Shown: positions 52,300-62,272 of the stretch, piece by piece
Layout: the number at the start of each line of letters is the position of its first letter
How positions within the stretch are numbered: the first letter of the stretch is position 1
Source of the DNA: Spirosoma pollinicola
GTDB taxonomy: Bacteria; Bacteroidota; Bacteroidia; Cytophagales; Spirosomataceae
Assembly (NCBI RefSeq): GCF_002831565.1
Contig: NZ_CP025096.1
Coordinates: forward strand, 4,016,501-4,080,500
DNA: 64,000 nucleotides
Direction: 5' to 3'
Notes under the pieces: model-generated
Databases searched by the model: none
Told to the model about the DNA's origin: nothing
The model's input: the letters and a program-made list of their open reading frames with translations, nothing else
Position numbers and translations under genes: made by a program

Positions 52300-54678
52300 T
52301 CATTCACTTCGTAACGATTTGATTGGATTCATCAGAGCCGCTTTGATGCTTTGGTAACTCACCGTGAGTAATGCAATGCCAATAGCCAGCAGTCCCGCCC
52401 CGGCAAAGACCCACCACGAGATATCGACCTGGTACGCAAAATTTTGCAGCCACTGATCCATAACGTACCACGCAATCGGGCTGGCGATCAGAATGGCAAT
52501 ACCGACCGGCTTCAGGAAATCGCCGGAGAGCAGGCCCACAATACTGCCCACCGAAGCGCCCAGTACTTTGCGTACCCCGATTTCTTTGGTGCGCTGTTGG
52601 GCCGAAAAAGAGGCTAACCCAAACAGCCCCAGACAGGCGATGAAAATGGCCAGGCCAGCAAAAATCCCCAGAATCGTTTGCTGACGCAGATCCGCCTGGT
52701 ACATCTGGTCGAACTGCTGATCCAGAAAGTGGTACTCGAACGGATAGGCCGGTCGGGTTTTGGCATACAACTGCTGAATGGTTTCGACCGAAGCGGCCAG
52801 ATTGCCGGGTACCAGCTTAATCAAAGCCGCCCGTCGGTCGTTGCTGGGGCTAATCACCAATGGTTCGATGGCTTCTTTCAGGGAGAGGAAATTGAAATCC
52901 TCGACGACGCCAATGATGGTCCGGTTCGTGCTGTCCCGCAACGTATTTTTCAGCCACTTGCCGATAGCTTCTTTCGGCGTCCAGCCTAGTCTGGCGGCCG
53001 TCGTCCGATTGATCAGGGCTGCCTGAGTCGTGTCGGAGGGGTATTGGGACGAAAAATCCCGGCCAGCAATGATTGTCAACCCCAGGGTTTTTACAAAATC
53101 GAAATCAGCAAACTCCGTCCGGAATTTCCATCGGTTGGGTTGTGCTTCGACATCAAACATATGCCCGTCGAAAAAACCACCCGGCTCTCCCGACATCATC
53201 GAAACAGCCTCCACCCGGCTCTGGGCAAGCAGTTCCGGCTTATGGTTCAGGAAGAAATTATAGATGTCGTCACTCTCGATAGGGACAACTAATGCTTGCT
53301 CTTTTGTATAGCCTAGCTTTTTGTTTTTGAGGTAGCTCATTTGCTGGGTACCGATGGCTGTTCCGAGTATCAGGACGAGCGAAATGCTGAACTGCACTAC
53401 CACCAGCACCTGTCGTAGGGAAACGCTTCCTTTACCCAGCCGTAATTTGCCTTTCAGGGCTTGAATGGGCGAAAAAGCCGCCAGTATAAACGCCGGATAG
53501 CTGCCCGACAGGAAACCTGCTACGACAATGATCCCGATGAGGAATAGCCCTATCGGCAGCGCATACGCAAAGAGGTTCAACGGATAGCCCAGTAATTGGC
53601 TGTAAGCCGGCAAAAACACCGCCAGTAAGCCTAGTGACAATACGCAGGAGAAAGCGGAAAGCAGGAGCGACTCGCCAATGAACTGCCAAACCAGGTGACT
53701 TTTTATAGCCCCCAGCACTTTGCGGACGCCAATTTCTTTCGAACGCTCCACCGCCCGCACCGTCGACAGGTTCATGAAATTGATACAGGCCACCAGCAGA
53801 ATGAGGATCGCAATCGACAGAAAAATATAGACTACGCGTTTATCGCCATGCCGGGCACCGTCGAAGACTGACTGCTCGAAGTAGATATCCTGCAATGGCG
53901 TAAGCGACAGAGTAAAATGATAGCCCGCCTGCTTCATAATCAGCCCCATGTGCTTGTCCATGAAACGGGGGAAATTCCGCTCAACCTGCACTTCGCTGAC
54001 CATTGGAGCCAGTTGTACGTAGGTGTAAAGGCCGTTATTGATCCAGCCGGTCATCCATGCCCGGTCTTTGTAATTCGCCAGCGGTATGACCACGTCAAAA
54101 TCCAGGTGTGAATTAGTGGGAACATCCTGCGCAATACCGGTGACTTTCAGGGCCAGGTTTTTGTCGACTTTAACGATTTTTCCCATCGCATCGTCAATGC
54201 TGCCAAAGTACTTTTTAGCCGTCGATTCGGTGAGCACCACACTCGCCGGTTCGAGCAGTACCGTGGCCGGATTGCCTTTGAGTAACGGGAAGGAGAAGAG
54301 CGTGAAAAAGTTGGCGTCAGCATCAATAATCTTCCGTTCATGAAATGATTTATCCTGAGCCGTTACTAAAGCATCGGTTGAGTTTACCCGTACAGCCTGG
54401 GCTATTTGCCCCTTAAAATCGGTCAATAGGGCAGGAGCATAAGGCCCCGATAAATAGGAGACCGCGACTTCTTTACCCTCATGGTCTATCCCACGCATGA
54501 CGCGGTATATACTCTTTCCATTTTTATGGAAATTGTCTACGCTGAACTCGTTCATGATGAACAGAAAAATCATCAGGCATACCGTAATACCCGTAGACAA
54601 GCCCAATAAATTGATAATTGAAAAAACCTTATTCCGGAGCAGGTTCCGCCAGGCAATTTTGATGTAGTTCGTGAGCAT
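52300..54678 (-). CDS. MacB/FtsX-like ABC permease
   Basis: The 792-residue permease begins MLTNYIKIAWRNLLRNKV and is the shortest complete member. First coupling motif KEIGVRKVLGAI near 313; linker TM LRQVLVVVQFSISLVLILGT; second coupling motif KEIGVRKVLGAS near 696; C-terminus NPIKSLRSE (Ile for Val). Its final TM bundle has LLSGDFLKPVGIAILIASPI where most have SKDFLKLVLIAI. It starts 12 bp after the stop of the permease at 54691, so it is part of the eight-gene operon. Confidence 0.93.
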   Translation of the reverse strand: MLTNYIKIAWRNLLRNKVFSIINLLGLSTGITVCLMIFLFIMNEFSVDNFHKNGKSIYRVMRGIDHEGKEVAVSYLSGPYAPALLTDFKGQIAQAVRVNSTDALVTAQDKSFHERKIIDADANFFTLFSFPLLKGNPATVLLEPASVVLTESTAKKYFGSIDDAMGKIVKVDKNLALKVTGIAQDVPTNSHLDFDVVIPLANYKDRAWMTGWINNGLYTYVQLAPMVSEVQVERNFPRFMDKHMGLIMKQAGYHFTLSLTPLQDIYFEQSVFDGARHGDKRVVYIFLSIAILILLVACINFMNLSTVRAVERSKEIGVRKVLGAIKSHLVWQFIGESLLLSAFSCVLSLGLLAVFLPAYSQLLGYPLNLFAYALPIGLFLIGIIVVAGFLSGSYPAFILAAFSPIQALKGKLRLGKGSVSLRQVLVVVQFSISLVLILGTAIGTQQMSYLKNKKLGYTKEQALVVPIESDDIYNFFLNHKPELLAQSRVEAVSMMSGEPGGFFDGHMFDVEAQPNRWKFRTEFADFDFVKTLGLTIIAGRDFSSQYPSDTTQAALINRTTAARLGWTPKEAIGKWLKNTLRDSTNRTIIGVVEDFNFLSLKEAIEPLVISPSNDRRAALIKLVPGNLAASVETIQQLYAKTRPAYPFEYHFLDQQFDQMYQADLRQQTILGIFAGLAIFIACLGLFGLASFSAQQRTKEIGVRKVLGASVGSIVGLLSGDFLKPVGIAILIASPIAWYVMDQWLQNFAYQVDISWWVFAGAGLLAIGIALLTVSYQSIKAALMNPIKSLRSE

Positions 54679-54690
54679 AATGGGTTAATT

Positions 54691-57117
54691 TTATTCAGAT
54701 CGTAATGATTTGACCGGATTCATCAGGGCCGTTGCAATTGTTTTACTGCCAATGGATACGAGTACCAGCAACAGGATAAACAGGGCGGGTGCCGCGAAAA
54801 GCCACCAGCTAAGGTCTATGCGAGCCGCGTAATTGGCGAGCCAGTTTTTGACTAAAAAATAGGTGATGGGCAGACCGATCAGGATGGACAGCAGGGCGGT
54901 TCGTATGAAGTCTTTCGAGAGTAAAAGCATCAGGTTTGTCGTGCTGGCACCTATCACTTTGCGAATACCAATTTCCTTCGTTCGTTTGGAAACAGTGAAC
55001 GTAGCCAGACCGAACAAGCCTAGGCAGGAGATCAGGATGGCGAAGCCCGTTAAGGCGCCAAATACCTGCTGAAACCGCTCGTCGGCTTTGTATTGCTTGT
55101 CATATTCACTGTCCAGAAAGAAATAGCTGAACGGCGAATAGGGGAAATTAGCCTCGTAAATCTTCTTCAGCGTGGCGAGTTGCTCGTTGGCATTGCCCCC
55201 GGCAAACTTCACACTGGCAAACGAATCGAAGTTGGGCGAGTACAAGTGGATGATCGGGATGAAAGCCGCCTTGGGCGATTCGTAATGGTAGTTTTTGATA
55301 ACGCCCCGAATCGTCGCCTTGTGTCCCCAGAGGTCAACCCGCTTGCCGATAGCTTCGGCGGGGGTAGGAATTTCCCAGAGCCGGAGGGTTTCCTCGTTGA
55401 CAATGAGTTGCCGGACTGTTGTATCCGAAAAACCCGTCCGGGTTGTGGCATCGAAATTTTTGCCTGCCAGCAACTTTAGTCCCATTAACCCGATAAACGA
55501 CGTGTCTATTCGGGTCAGATGATAATTATACGAGGTTTTCTTAACGGCATCAGATAGGTTAATGCCCGTTGTCGACCCCATTTGGGTTGATCCCAGACCC
55601 GGCACCGTTCCGGAAAGAGACACCGCTTTTACCTGCGCCTGATCGAGCAGCATTTGCCGAAACGCACCGTAATCCTGCCGGGCATCATTTCCGACCGGCG
55701 CTTTCACTACAAGGGTATGATCCAAGTTTAGCCCCAGGTTCTGCTCCCGAAGGAAATTGACCTGCCGGTAAACGACGAATGTTTGCACGAGCAGAATCAG
55801 GGTGATGGCAAATTGAAAAACCACCAGCGACTTACGCAGCAAAATACCTTTGGTGGAATGCGAGAAACTGCCTTTCAGAACGGTAATCGGATCGAACGAC
55901 GACAGCACGAAGGCCGGGTAAAACCCCGATAGCAGTATACTCAGCAACAGAAATGCTCCTGTGCTTTCCCAGAAAAACACATCCCGGAACACCGTAAAAC
56001 CTTCGGGCAGACCCGCCACCTCGACAAACACCGGACGAAGAGCTGCGACTAACCCCACCGCCAGGGCTCCGGCAACGACATTGACCAGCACCGTTTCTAT
56101 GAAAATCTGGGTTCTGATCTGGTTCTGGGTGGAGCCAACGACCTTTCTCATGCCAATTTCCCGCGCCCGATCGAGGGCTTTGGCCGTGGTCAGATTCACA
56201 TAGTTGACAAAGGCGCTCAAGAGCACCAGAAACGCCACGCCCAGCAGAAAGTAGACCGACCGCGCTTCGCCATTCGGTTCTACTTCAAATGTTTTATGCG
56301 AATACAGGTGAATGTCGCCGATCTTCTGGCCGATCACTTTCGAGTTTATTATCTTTTTGTCTTTAACCAATCGGTCGCTGAAAGCCGCCAGCGATTTGGT
56401 AAATCCTTCATACGTGGCTTTTTCAGCTAATTGCACATAGGTATACGTATTGTTGTTGTTCCAGTTGTCTTCCCATTCGCCAAAATCCGACAGCATAGTC
56501 GGGTATGAGAGAAGCATATCAAATTTCAGGTGCGTGTTGACCGGACTGTCCGGCACTACGCCCACGATCTCTGCCAGAACGTTACCGTTTGACTTTGGGA
56601 TTTTCAGGGTTTTGCCCAGCACGTCGAGCGTTTTGAAGTGAGTCAACGCCATCGTTTCTGTTAGAACAACCTGCCGGGGACGCGTAAAGAGGTCTTTCCG
56701 GTTACCACGCAAAAGCGGGTAGTTGAACATGGAGAAAAAAGAAGAATCGACGGCATAGGCGTTATTCAATATAAAATAATTAGTGCCAATCTGAACTGTC
56801 ACATTAGGTTTGAGAATAGCATAGGCGCGGGTATGGTTGACGACTTCATTCATTTCCCGTTTGGCTTTGGCACCAATCGGGGGAAAATTTTCGGCATCCT
56901 GCGCATCCACCGTGCCCCCGTTCATGTAGTCTATGGTGAGCCGCACAATCCGGTCAGCCAGTGGGTTTGACTGCTCGTAACTCAGTTCGAAGCGCACATA
57001 CTGGATAATGAGCAACGCCACGGCCAAGCCGGTAGCCAGTCCCACCACGTTGATGAGCGTGAACGTACTATCCTTCCTGAAGATGCGTAATGCGATTTTG
57101 ATGTAGTTTGTGAGCAT
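54691..57117 (-). CDS. MacB/FtsX-like ABC permease
   Basis: The 808-residue permease starts at the ATG at 57117 (MLTNYIKIALRIFRKDST). An upstream in-frame ATG at 57195 falls inside two palindromic repeats and would add 26 non-homologous residues, so it is rejected. First coupling motif REIGMRKVVGST near 317; linker TM LRKSLVVFQFAITLILLVQT; second motif KEIGIRKVIGAS near 712, preceded by FTVSKRTKEIG (no AEQRT). The C-terminal helix before NPVKSLRSE is SIGSKTIATALM, unlike the SFQSIKAALM of its neighbours, so its tail has escaped the usual homogenisation. Confidence 0.93.
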   Translation of the reverse strand: MLTNYIKIALRIFRKDSTFTLINVVGLATGLAVALLIIQYVRFELSYEQSNPLADRIVRLTIDYMNGGTVDAQDAENFPPIGAKAKREMNEVVNHTRAYAILKPNVTVQIGTNYFILNNAYAVDSSFFSMFNYPLLRGNRKDLFTRPRQVVLTETMALTHFKTLDVLGKTLKIPKSNGNVLAEIVGVVPDSPVNTHLKFDMLLSYPTMLSDFGEWEDNWNNNNTYTYVQLAEKATYEGFTKSLAAFSDRLVKDKKIINSKVIGQKIGDIHLYSHKTFEVEPNGEARSVYFLLGVAFLVLLSAFVNYVNLTTAKALDRAREIGMRKVVGSTQNQIRTQIFIETVLVNVVAGALAVGLVAALRPVFVEVAGLPEGFTVFRDVFFWESTGAFLLLSILLSGFYPAFVLSSFDPITVLKGSFSHSTKGILLRKSLVVFQFAITLILLVQTFVVYRQVNFLREQNLGLNLDHTLVVKAPVGNDARQDYGAFRQMLLDQAQVKAVSLSGTVPGLGSTQMGSTTGINLSDAVKKTSYNYHLTRIDTSFIGLMGLKLLAGKNFDATTRTGFSDTTVRQLIVNEETLRLWEIPTPAEAIGKRVDLWGHKATIRGVIKNYHYESPKAAFIPIIHLYSPNFDSFASVKFAGGNANEQLATLKKIYEANFPYSPFSYFFLDSEYDKQYKADERFQQVFGALTGFAILISCLGLFGLATFTVSKRTKEIGIRKVIGASTTNLMLLLSKDFIRTALLSILIGLPITYFLVKNWLANYAARIDLSWWLFAAPALFILLLVLVSIGSKTIATALMNPVKSLRSE

Positions 57118-57118
57118 A

Positions 57119-57145
57119 TGTAGTACCGACCGTCCCGGTCGGGCG
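57119..57145. repeat. CCGACCGTCCCGGTCGG element, single copy
   Basis: A 27-bp copy (TGTAGTACCGACC... ) matching the two at 52182-52294. It starts two bases beyond the ATG of the permease at 57117, on the upstream side. Confidence 0.88.
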
Positions 57146-57182
57146 ATAAGGGCCATGTTAGTATTAAAACCATCGGGTCTGT

Positions 57183-57206
57183 AGCGACAACGCATGCGTT
57201 GTCGCT
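57183..57206. repeat. GTAGAGACAAC palindrome, copy d
   Basis: Perfect 24-bp palindrome with arm AGCGACAACGCA: the same family as copies a-c but with AGAGAC changed to AGCGAC and its partner changed to match. It ends 13 bp before the stop of the permease at 57220. Confidence 0.9.
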
Positions 57207-57219
57207 GCGTCGACGTGCG

Positions 57220-59715
57220 TTACTCAGATCGTAATGATTTAACTGGGTTCATTTGGGCGGCTTTGATACTTTGAAAACTTACGGTTATAAAAGCAATGGC
57301 TAGTGCAAGTCCGCCCGCTACGCCGAAGATCCACCACGGAATGGCAATCTTGTAGGCGAAATTCTGCAACCATTTGTTCATGGCCCACCAGCCAATGGGC
57401 GAAGCAATCAGGATGGCCACGATAACCAGCGTCAGAAAATCTTTGGAGAGCAGCAGGATAATATTGGTGACCGATGCGCCGAGGACTTTGCGAACGCCAA
57501 TCTCCTTGGTCCGTTGCTGTGCGGAAAAAGCCGCCAGTCCAAATAGACCCAGACACGAAATCAGAATAGAGATGATCGTGAAGTAGCTCACAATGCGCGA
57601 CGTGCGAGCCTCCGTCACGTAATTCTTCTGGAAATCCTCATTCAGGAACGTGTAGGTAAACGGTTCGTCGGGACGTAATGTCTTCCACTTCTGTTCCAGA
57701 AAAGGCAGTATACTCGCCATATTGGCTGTTTTGGTGTGTACAATGATGTAATTGTAATTCGGTTGGCTACTCAGCAGAAAGCAATACGGTTCAATTTTCT
57801 GGTGCAGGTTTTCGAAATGGAAATCTTTGAGTACACCCACAATCTCATAATGGCGGGTCTCTCCCTGCCAGTCGAAATTTAGTTTTTGCCCGACTGCTTT
57901 AGTCAATGGGAGCTGGAATTCTCGTAAGGTCGCTTCATTGACAATGATTCGGTTCGTGGTATCGCCCGGAAATTGCCTGGAAAAAAGCCGACCCGTCAGC
58001 AATTTGAACCCCATTGTTTGCAGGTAATCGTAATCGACCCAGTTCGTTTCTACACTTTTGCCGGTCATTGCCCCGCGTTCCGGACGGTACAGCAAAAAGT
58101 CAGTGGCATTGGGAATACCAGGATAAAACTGTGTTCCAGCGGCTCCCAGCACCTGATTGTTTTGCAGGATTTCATGATGATAAGCGGTGTAAGCCGCGTG
58201 TGCTTCGCGGCTGCTAAGCGGAATGGCAATTTGCTGGTCCTGCGTGAAGCCCAGCGACGTATTTCGTAAAAAACGCATCTGCTCCTGAATCACGAGGGTC
58301 GATAACACGAGCCCGACTGAAATCACAAACTGAAAAACGGCCAGACTTCGACGCAGCGTTACTGCCGATAACGTATTGCTGGCTTTTCCATTCGCGCCCC
58401 GGCTGTTGGTGACGCCACCTTTCAGTACCTGCACGGGATTGAACAGCGAGAGATAGAAAGCCGGATAGCTGCCCGCCAACAAACCTGTAAGCAGCGCAAG
58501 GGCTGTAAACGCCAGAATAATACGGGGTTCGACTAATTCACCGAACTGCAATGACTTCGCTGTTAGCTGGTTGAATACAGGCAGGAATACCATAACCAGG
58601 CCAAGTGCGATGAGAAGCGCCAGCAAAGACAGCACCATCGACTCACCCAGAAACTGCGCGATGAGTGAACCTCGTTCGGCACCCATCACCTTTCGAACGC
58701 CCACCTCAGCCGCCCGTTTTGCTGAGCGGGCCGTAGACAGGTTCATGAAATTGATGCAGGCAATGAGTAGCGTAAATAAAGCAATCGACGCCAGTATATA
58801 GAGGTAGGTTTTTGAGTTGGTTGGCGTAACCACCGTGCCCAACTGGTCGGCCAGGTGCAGGTCCGAAACCGGCACCAGAAAAAGCTGTTTATCGAAACCA
58901 ACATTCTTCAAATCGTTGCTGGCGTACTTCTTCATGAAGGCCGGAAACTTTGCCTCTAACTGAGCAGGATCGGTGCCGGGCCGCAATTTCAGGTAGGTGA
59001 CAAACATGTTGTTACAGCAGAAATCCATTTTGGCATCTCGAAGATAGCTGCCAACCCAGCCCGCCGAAATGGGAAGAAAGAATCTGGCGTCGATGTGGGA
59101 GCGCGCACTTTCGTCGCGGTAAACGCCGGTTACTTTAAAGTCCTCGCCATTCCCCGACGTGCCGCCAATTCGGATCAGTTTGTTGAGTGCGGGAACACTG
59201 CCGAACAGCTTGCGGGCAATTTCCTCCGACAGCACCACCGAGTGTTGGTCGGAGAGGGCTGTGCGGACGTTGCCTTCCGTGAACTGGTAGGAAAACAAGT
59301 CGAAAAAGGTTGAGTCGACCTGATAGCCCTTTGTTTCGTAGAACGACTTGACCGTCTTGCCACTTTCTCGTACCTGCAAAAGGGCTTTGTCGTCGATAAT
59401 GTTGGTCCAGAGTCGGCCAGCCTCTTCAATTTCCGGAAACTCCGACTTTAGCGCAAAGGCGTAGGGAGCCGAAGCTGCCGAACCCATTTCGCTGTCCGGG
59501 TTCTTATTGGCCTTGCCAATGATCGTTTTCTGCGCCATTAGGTACAGTTCATTGGTGTGCTGCTGGTGCTTATCGTAGGCTAATTCACTGCGGATATAGA
59601 GCAGCAGCGACATACAGCACGCCATCCCGACAGACAGTCCAACTATGTTGATTGCGGAGAATGACTTACTTCTCAGCAGGTTGCGAATCGCAATTTTTAG
59701 ATAGTTTGTGAGCAT
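57220..59715 (-). CDS. MacB/FtsX-like ABC permease
   Basis: The 831-residue permease begins MLTNYLKIAIRNLLRSKS. TM1 VGLSVGMACCMSLLLYIRSE; first coupling motif AEVGVRKVMGAE near 335 (AE for KE); an extra Gly/Asn/Ser-rich loop (GGVTNSRGANGKASNT, about 435-450) before the linker TM LRRSLAVFQFVISVGLVLST; second motif KEIGVRKVLGAS near 735; C-terminus AAQMNPVKSLRSE. The first periplasmic domain has a CCNN segment (MDFCCNNMFV). Gap of 27 bp to the gene upstream, with no palindrome. Confidence 0.93.
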   Translation of the reverse strand: MLTNYLKIAIRNLLRSKSFSAINIVGLSVGMACCMSLLLYIRSELAYDKHQQHTNELYLMAQKTIIGKANKNPDSEMGSAASAPYAFALKSEFPEIEEAGRLWTNIIDDKALLQVRESGKTVKSFYETKGYQVDSTFFDLFSYQFTEGNVRTALSDQHSVVLSEEIARKLFGSVPALNKLIRIGGTSGNGEDFKVTGVYRDESARSHIDARFFLPISAGWVGSYLRDAKMDFCCNNMFVTYLKLRPGTDPAQLEAKFPAFMKKYASNDLKNVGFDKQLFLVPVSDLHLADQLGTVVTPTNSKTYLYILASIALFTLLIACINFMNLSTARSAKRAAEVGVRKVMGAERGSLIAQFLGESMVLSLLALLIALGLVMVFLPVFNQLTAKSLQFGELVEPRIILAFTALALLTGLLAGSYPAFYLSLFNPVQVLKGGVTNSRGANGKASNTLSAVTLRRSLAVFQFVISVGLVLSTLVIQEQMRFLRNTSLGFTQDQQIAIPLSSREAHAAYTAYHHEILQNNQVLGAAGTQFYPGIPNATDFLLYRPERGAMTGKSVETNWVDYDYLQTMGFKLLTGRLFSRQFPGDTTNRIIVNEATLREFQLPLTKAVGQKLNFDWQGETRHYEIVGVLKDFHFENLHQKIEPYCFLLSSQPNYNYIIVHTKTANMASILPFLEQKWKTLRPDEPFTYTFLNEDFQKNYVTEARTSRIVSYFTIISILISCLGLFGLAAFSAQQRTKEIGVRKVLGASVTNIILLLSKDFLTLVIVAILIASPIGWWAMNKWLQNFAYKIAIPWWIFGVAGGLALAIAFITVSFQSIKAAQMNPVKSLRSE

Positions 59716-59742
59716 GGGAAGGGTGACGCACCGGTCTTTACA

Positions 59743-62166
59743 TTATTCGGAACGAAGTGATTTCACGGGATCCATCAACGCGGCTTTCACGCTTTGGAAA
59801 CCGACGGTCAGCAAGGCAATGCCCACGGCCAGCAATCCCGCCAGGGCAAATAGCCACCAGGAAAGATCAATCCGGTAGGCGAAATCGTTCAGCCAGCGAT
59901 CCATCGCAAACCAGGCAATGGGTACGGCCAAAACGATAGCGATCAGCACGAGTTTTAAAAAATCTTTGGACAAAAGAGCAATGATGCTAACGACGGATGC
60001 GCCCAGTACTTTTCGAACGCCAATTTCTTTAGTCCGTTGTTCGGCCGTGAACGCGGCCAGACCAAACAGACCCAGACAGGCAATGACAATGGATATCACC
60101 GCAAAAACGGTGAACAGCTGACTTGTTTTCTGCTCCGTTTTGTATAGAAACGCAAATCGATCGTCCAGAAATGAATAGGTGAACGGAGCCGACGGGTTAA
60201 ATGCTTCCCACTGTTTCCTGAACGACGCGATGACATCAGCCATATCGGCCGCTTTAACTTTCACGATGATTGCGCCGGAGTTACGCCCCAGGAGCATCAT
60301 CAGCGGGGCTATTTTTTGCCGGGCCGACGCATAATGAAAGTCTTTCACAACGCCAATGATGGTGAATTCATGTTGTCCGGAACGAACAATTGTTTTGCCT
60401 ATCGGACTGGTATTTCCCAGCCCTAACTCACGGGCGGCTGTTTCGTTGATAACTGTGGCGGTGGAATCCGTTGAGAAATCTTTGGAAAAAGACCGGCCTT
60501 CGGTCAATTCCATTCCCAGCGTCTTCAGGTAATCTTCGTCAACATGATAAATATGGGTAGTGATTTCGGCGTGCCCTTTCGTGTCGTTCTCCCGTTTGGC
60601 GTAGATCACTGACCCATCCATATTGCTCATACCAACCGGAATGTTGCCCGAAAGGCTGGCCTGAATAACGCGACTGTCTTGCTGAAGCTGCTGTTTGAAA
60701 ACGGGCTCGTTTTGCCCCAGCATATACGAATCCTGAATAACCAGCACTTGATCTCTGTCGAAACCAACTTTCTTGTTTTGCATGAAATGTAACTGCTGGT
60801 ATGTTACCATCGTGGCCACGATCAGCGTTCCGGAAACGGCGAACTGGAATACCACCAGCCCACTCCTGAGGTTGCTGCGACGACTGGTTTGTACCGCTGA
60901 TCCGCCTTTTAAAACCGTTGTTATTTTTGAAAAAGAGAGCAGAAATGCCGGGTAAGCACCCGCCAGAATACCGACGAAAATGCCAAATACCAGGAGTAGG
61001 GCAAGGTTTTGTACCGATAGTAAGGTGCGAATCGAAATTTCTTTTCCAGCCAGTTCATTAAAGGAGGGCAATAGCAAACCAACGGCAAAAACAGCCAGGA
61101 GCAGGGCAATGAACGTCAGTAAAGTAGACTCAAGTAAAAATTGCCGGATCAACTGGGTTTTGACCGAACCCATTACTTTACGAATACCAATTTCTTTCGA
61201 GCGCCCTGCGGCCCCCGCCGTCGATAAGTTCGTGAAATTGACAATGGCCAGGAGTAGAATAAAGATCGCCAGAATGCTGAATATGTATACCGAGTTAATA
61301 TCGCCGTTGGCCGCCAGTTCATATTTAGTCGCCGAATAGAGGTGAATGTCGGTCAATGGCATCAGGAAAAACCGGAATGTATGGACCGATTTCTGCGCTT
61401 CGGCCATGCTAACGCCCATATCAACCTTTATTTCCGGAACTACGTATTTGGCTACCAGTTGGGGAAATTTAGCTTCCAGTCTTTTCGGATCTGCGGCTTT
61501 GTTCAGGACTAAATAGGTGTAATACCCGACATTGCTCCAGGTTGGCGACTTCGTGGGCAAATCGGCCATACTTAAAAATGCGTCGAATTGAAAGTGCGTG
61601 TTGCCAGGGATTCTGTCAATAACGCCGGTCACTTTTCGCACCTCCTGCCCTTTGCCGAAGAATAATGCCTTGCCTATCGCCGGACTTGTACCAAAATATT
61701 TCTGCGCAAAAGCTTTCGTAACGACCACAGAGCCAGGTTCTTTCAGCGCTGTTTTTATGTCGCCCTCCAGCATGGGAATGGAGAAGGTTTCCAGAAAGTT
61801 AGAGTCGGCCATGGCAATGGATTGCTCCTTGAACTGCTTATCCTGGTAGCGCATAAATACCTGACTCCACGGTAACAGGCGGGTAACTGCCAGCACCTCC
61901 GGAAACGCAGCCTTGATCCCCGGTCCAACAGCCGCATCAACATTAGAGAAATCCGTAATGCCGCCATTCTCTGTCAAATGAAGCTCTACCCGATGTATCT
62001 GGTTTGCCAACGTCGGATAGCGGTCATAACTAAGCTCATTCGTAACGAAAGCCGCAATCAGAATACAGCAGCTAATCCCGACGGCCAGACCTACAATGTT
62101 AATGAATGAAAAAACCTTGTTTTTCATCAGGTTCCGCCACGAAATTTTGAAATAGTTTCTGATCAT
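59743..62166 (-). CDS. MacB/FtsX-like ABC permease
   Basis: The 807-residue permease starts at the ATG at 62166 (MIRNYFKISWRNLMKNKV); a longer frame uses a TTG at 62211 inside a palindromic element. First coupling motif KEIGIRKVMGSV near 322; linker TM LRSGLVVFQFAVSGTLIVAT; second motif KEIGVRKVLGAS near 710 after FTAEQRT; C-terminus DPVKSLRSE (Asp in place of the usual Asn). It is the closest relative in the window of the permease at 42197, which heads another operon. Confidence 0.93.
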   Translation of the reverse strand: MIRNYFKISWRNLMKNKVFSFINIVGLAVGISCCILIAAFVTNELSYDRYPTLANQIHRVELHLTENGGITDFSNVDAAVGPGIKAAFPEVLAVTRLLPWSQVFMRYQDKQFKEQSIAMADSNFLETFSIPMLEGDIKTALKEPGSVVVTKAFAQKYFGTSPAIGKALFFGKGQEVRKVTGVIDRIPGNTHFQFDAFLSMADLPTKSPTWSNVGYYTYLVLNKAADPKRLEAKFPQLVAKYVVPEIKVDMGVSMAEAQKSVHTFRFFLMPLTDIHLYSATKYELAANGDINSVYIFSILAIFILLLAIVNFTNLSTAGAAGRSKEIGIRKVMGSVKTQLIRQFLLESTLLTFIALLLAVFAVGLLLPSFNELAGKEISIRTLLSVQNLALLLVFGIFVGILAGAYPAFLLSFSKITTVLKGGSAVQTSRRSNLRSGLVVFQFAVSGTLIVATMVTYQQLHFMQNKKVGFDRDQVLVIQDSYMLGQNEPVFKQQLQQDSRVIQASLSGNIPVGMSNMDGSVIYAKRENDTKGHAEITTHIYHVDEDYLKTLGMELTEGRSFSKDFSTDSTATVINETAARELGLGNTSPIGKTIVRSGQHEFTIIGVVKDFHYASARQKIAPLMMLLGRNSGAIIVKVKAADMADVIASFRKQWEAFNPSAPFTYSFLDDRFAFLYKTEQKTSQLFTVFAVISIVIACLGLFGLAAFTAEQRTKEIGVRKVLGASVVSIIALLSKDFLKLVLIAIVLAVPIAWFAMDRWLNDFAYRIDLSWWLFALAGLLAVGIALLTVGFQSVKAALMDPVKSLRSE

Positions 62167-62170
62167 GTTT

Positions 62171-62270
62171 GTGTAGAGCCGCAATCCCTTGCGGCTGTTT
62201 GGCGTCAGCAATTTTGGCGTTAATAAAAAACTATCCGGGTGCTGAGACGCGAAGTATCTCGTCTCTACAC
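62171..62270. repeat. Nested composite palindromic element
   Basis: Outer arms GTGTAGAG (62171-62178) and CTCTACAC (62263-62270) enclose two inner hairpins: GCCGCAA-TCCC-TTGCGGC (62178-62195) and GAGACGCGA-AGTA-TCTCGTCTC (62244-62265, one mismatch). Only the second inner hairpin resembles the hairpin at 42168-42195. It spans the 106-bp gap between two permeases. Confidence 0.85.
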
Positions 62271-62272
62271 AG

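Noticed and set aside
57118..57195. N-terminal extension of the permease at 54691
   Set aside because: The extra 26 codons are translated repeat DNA; the homologous start MLTNYIK is at 57117.
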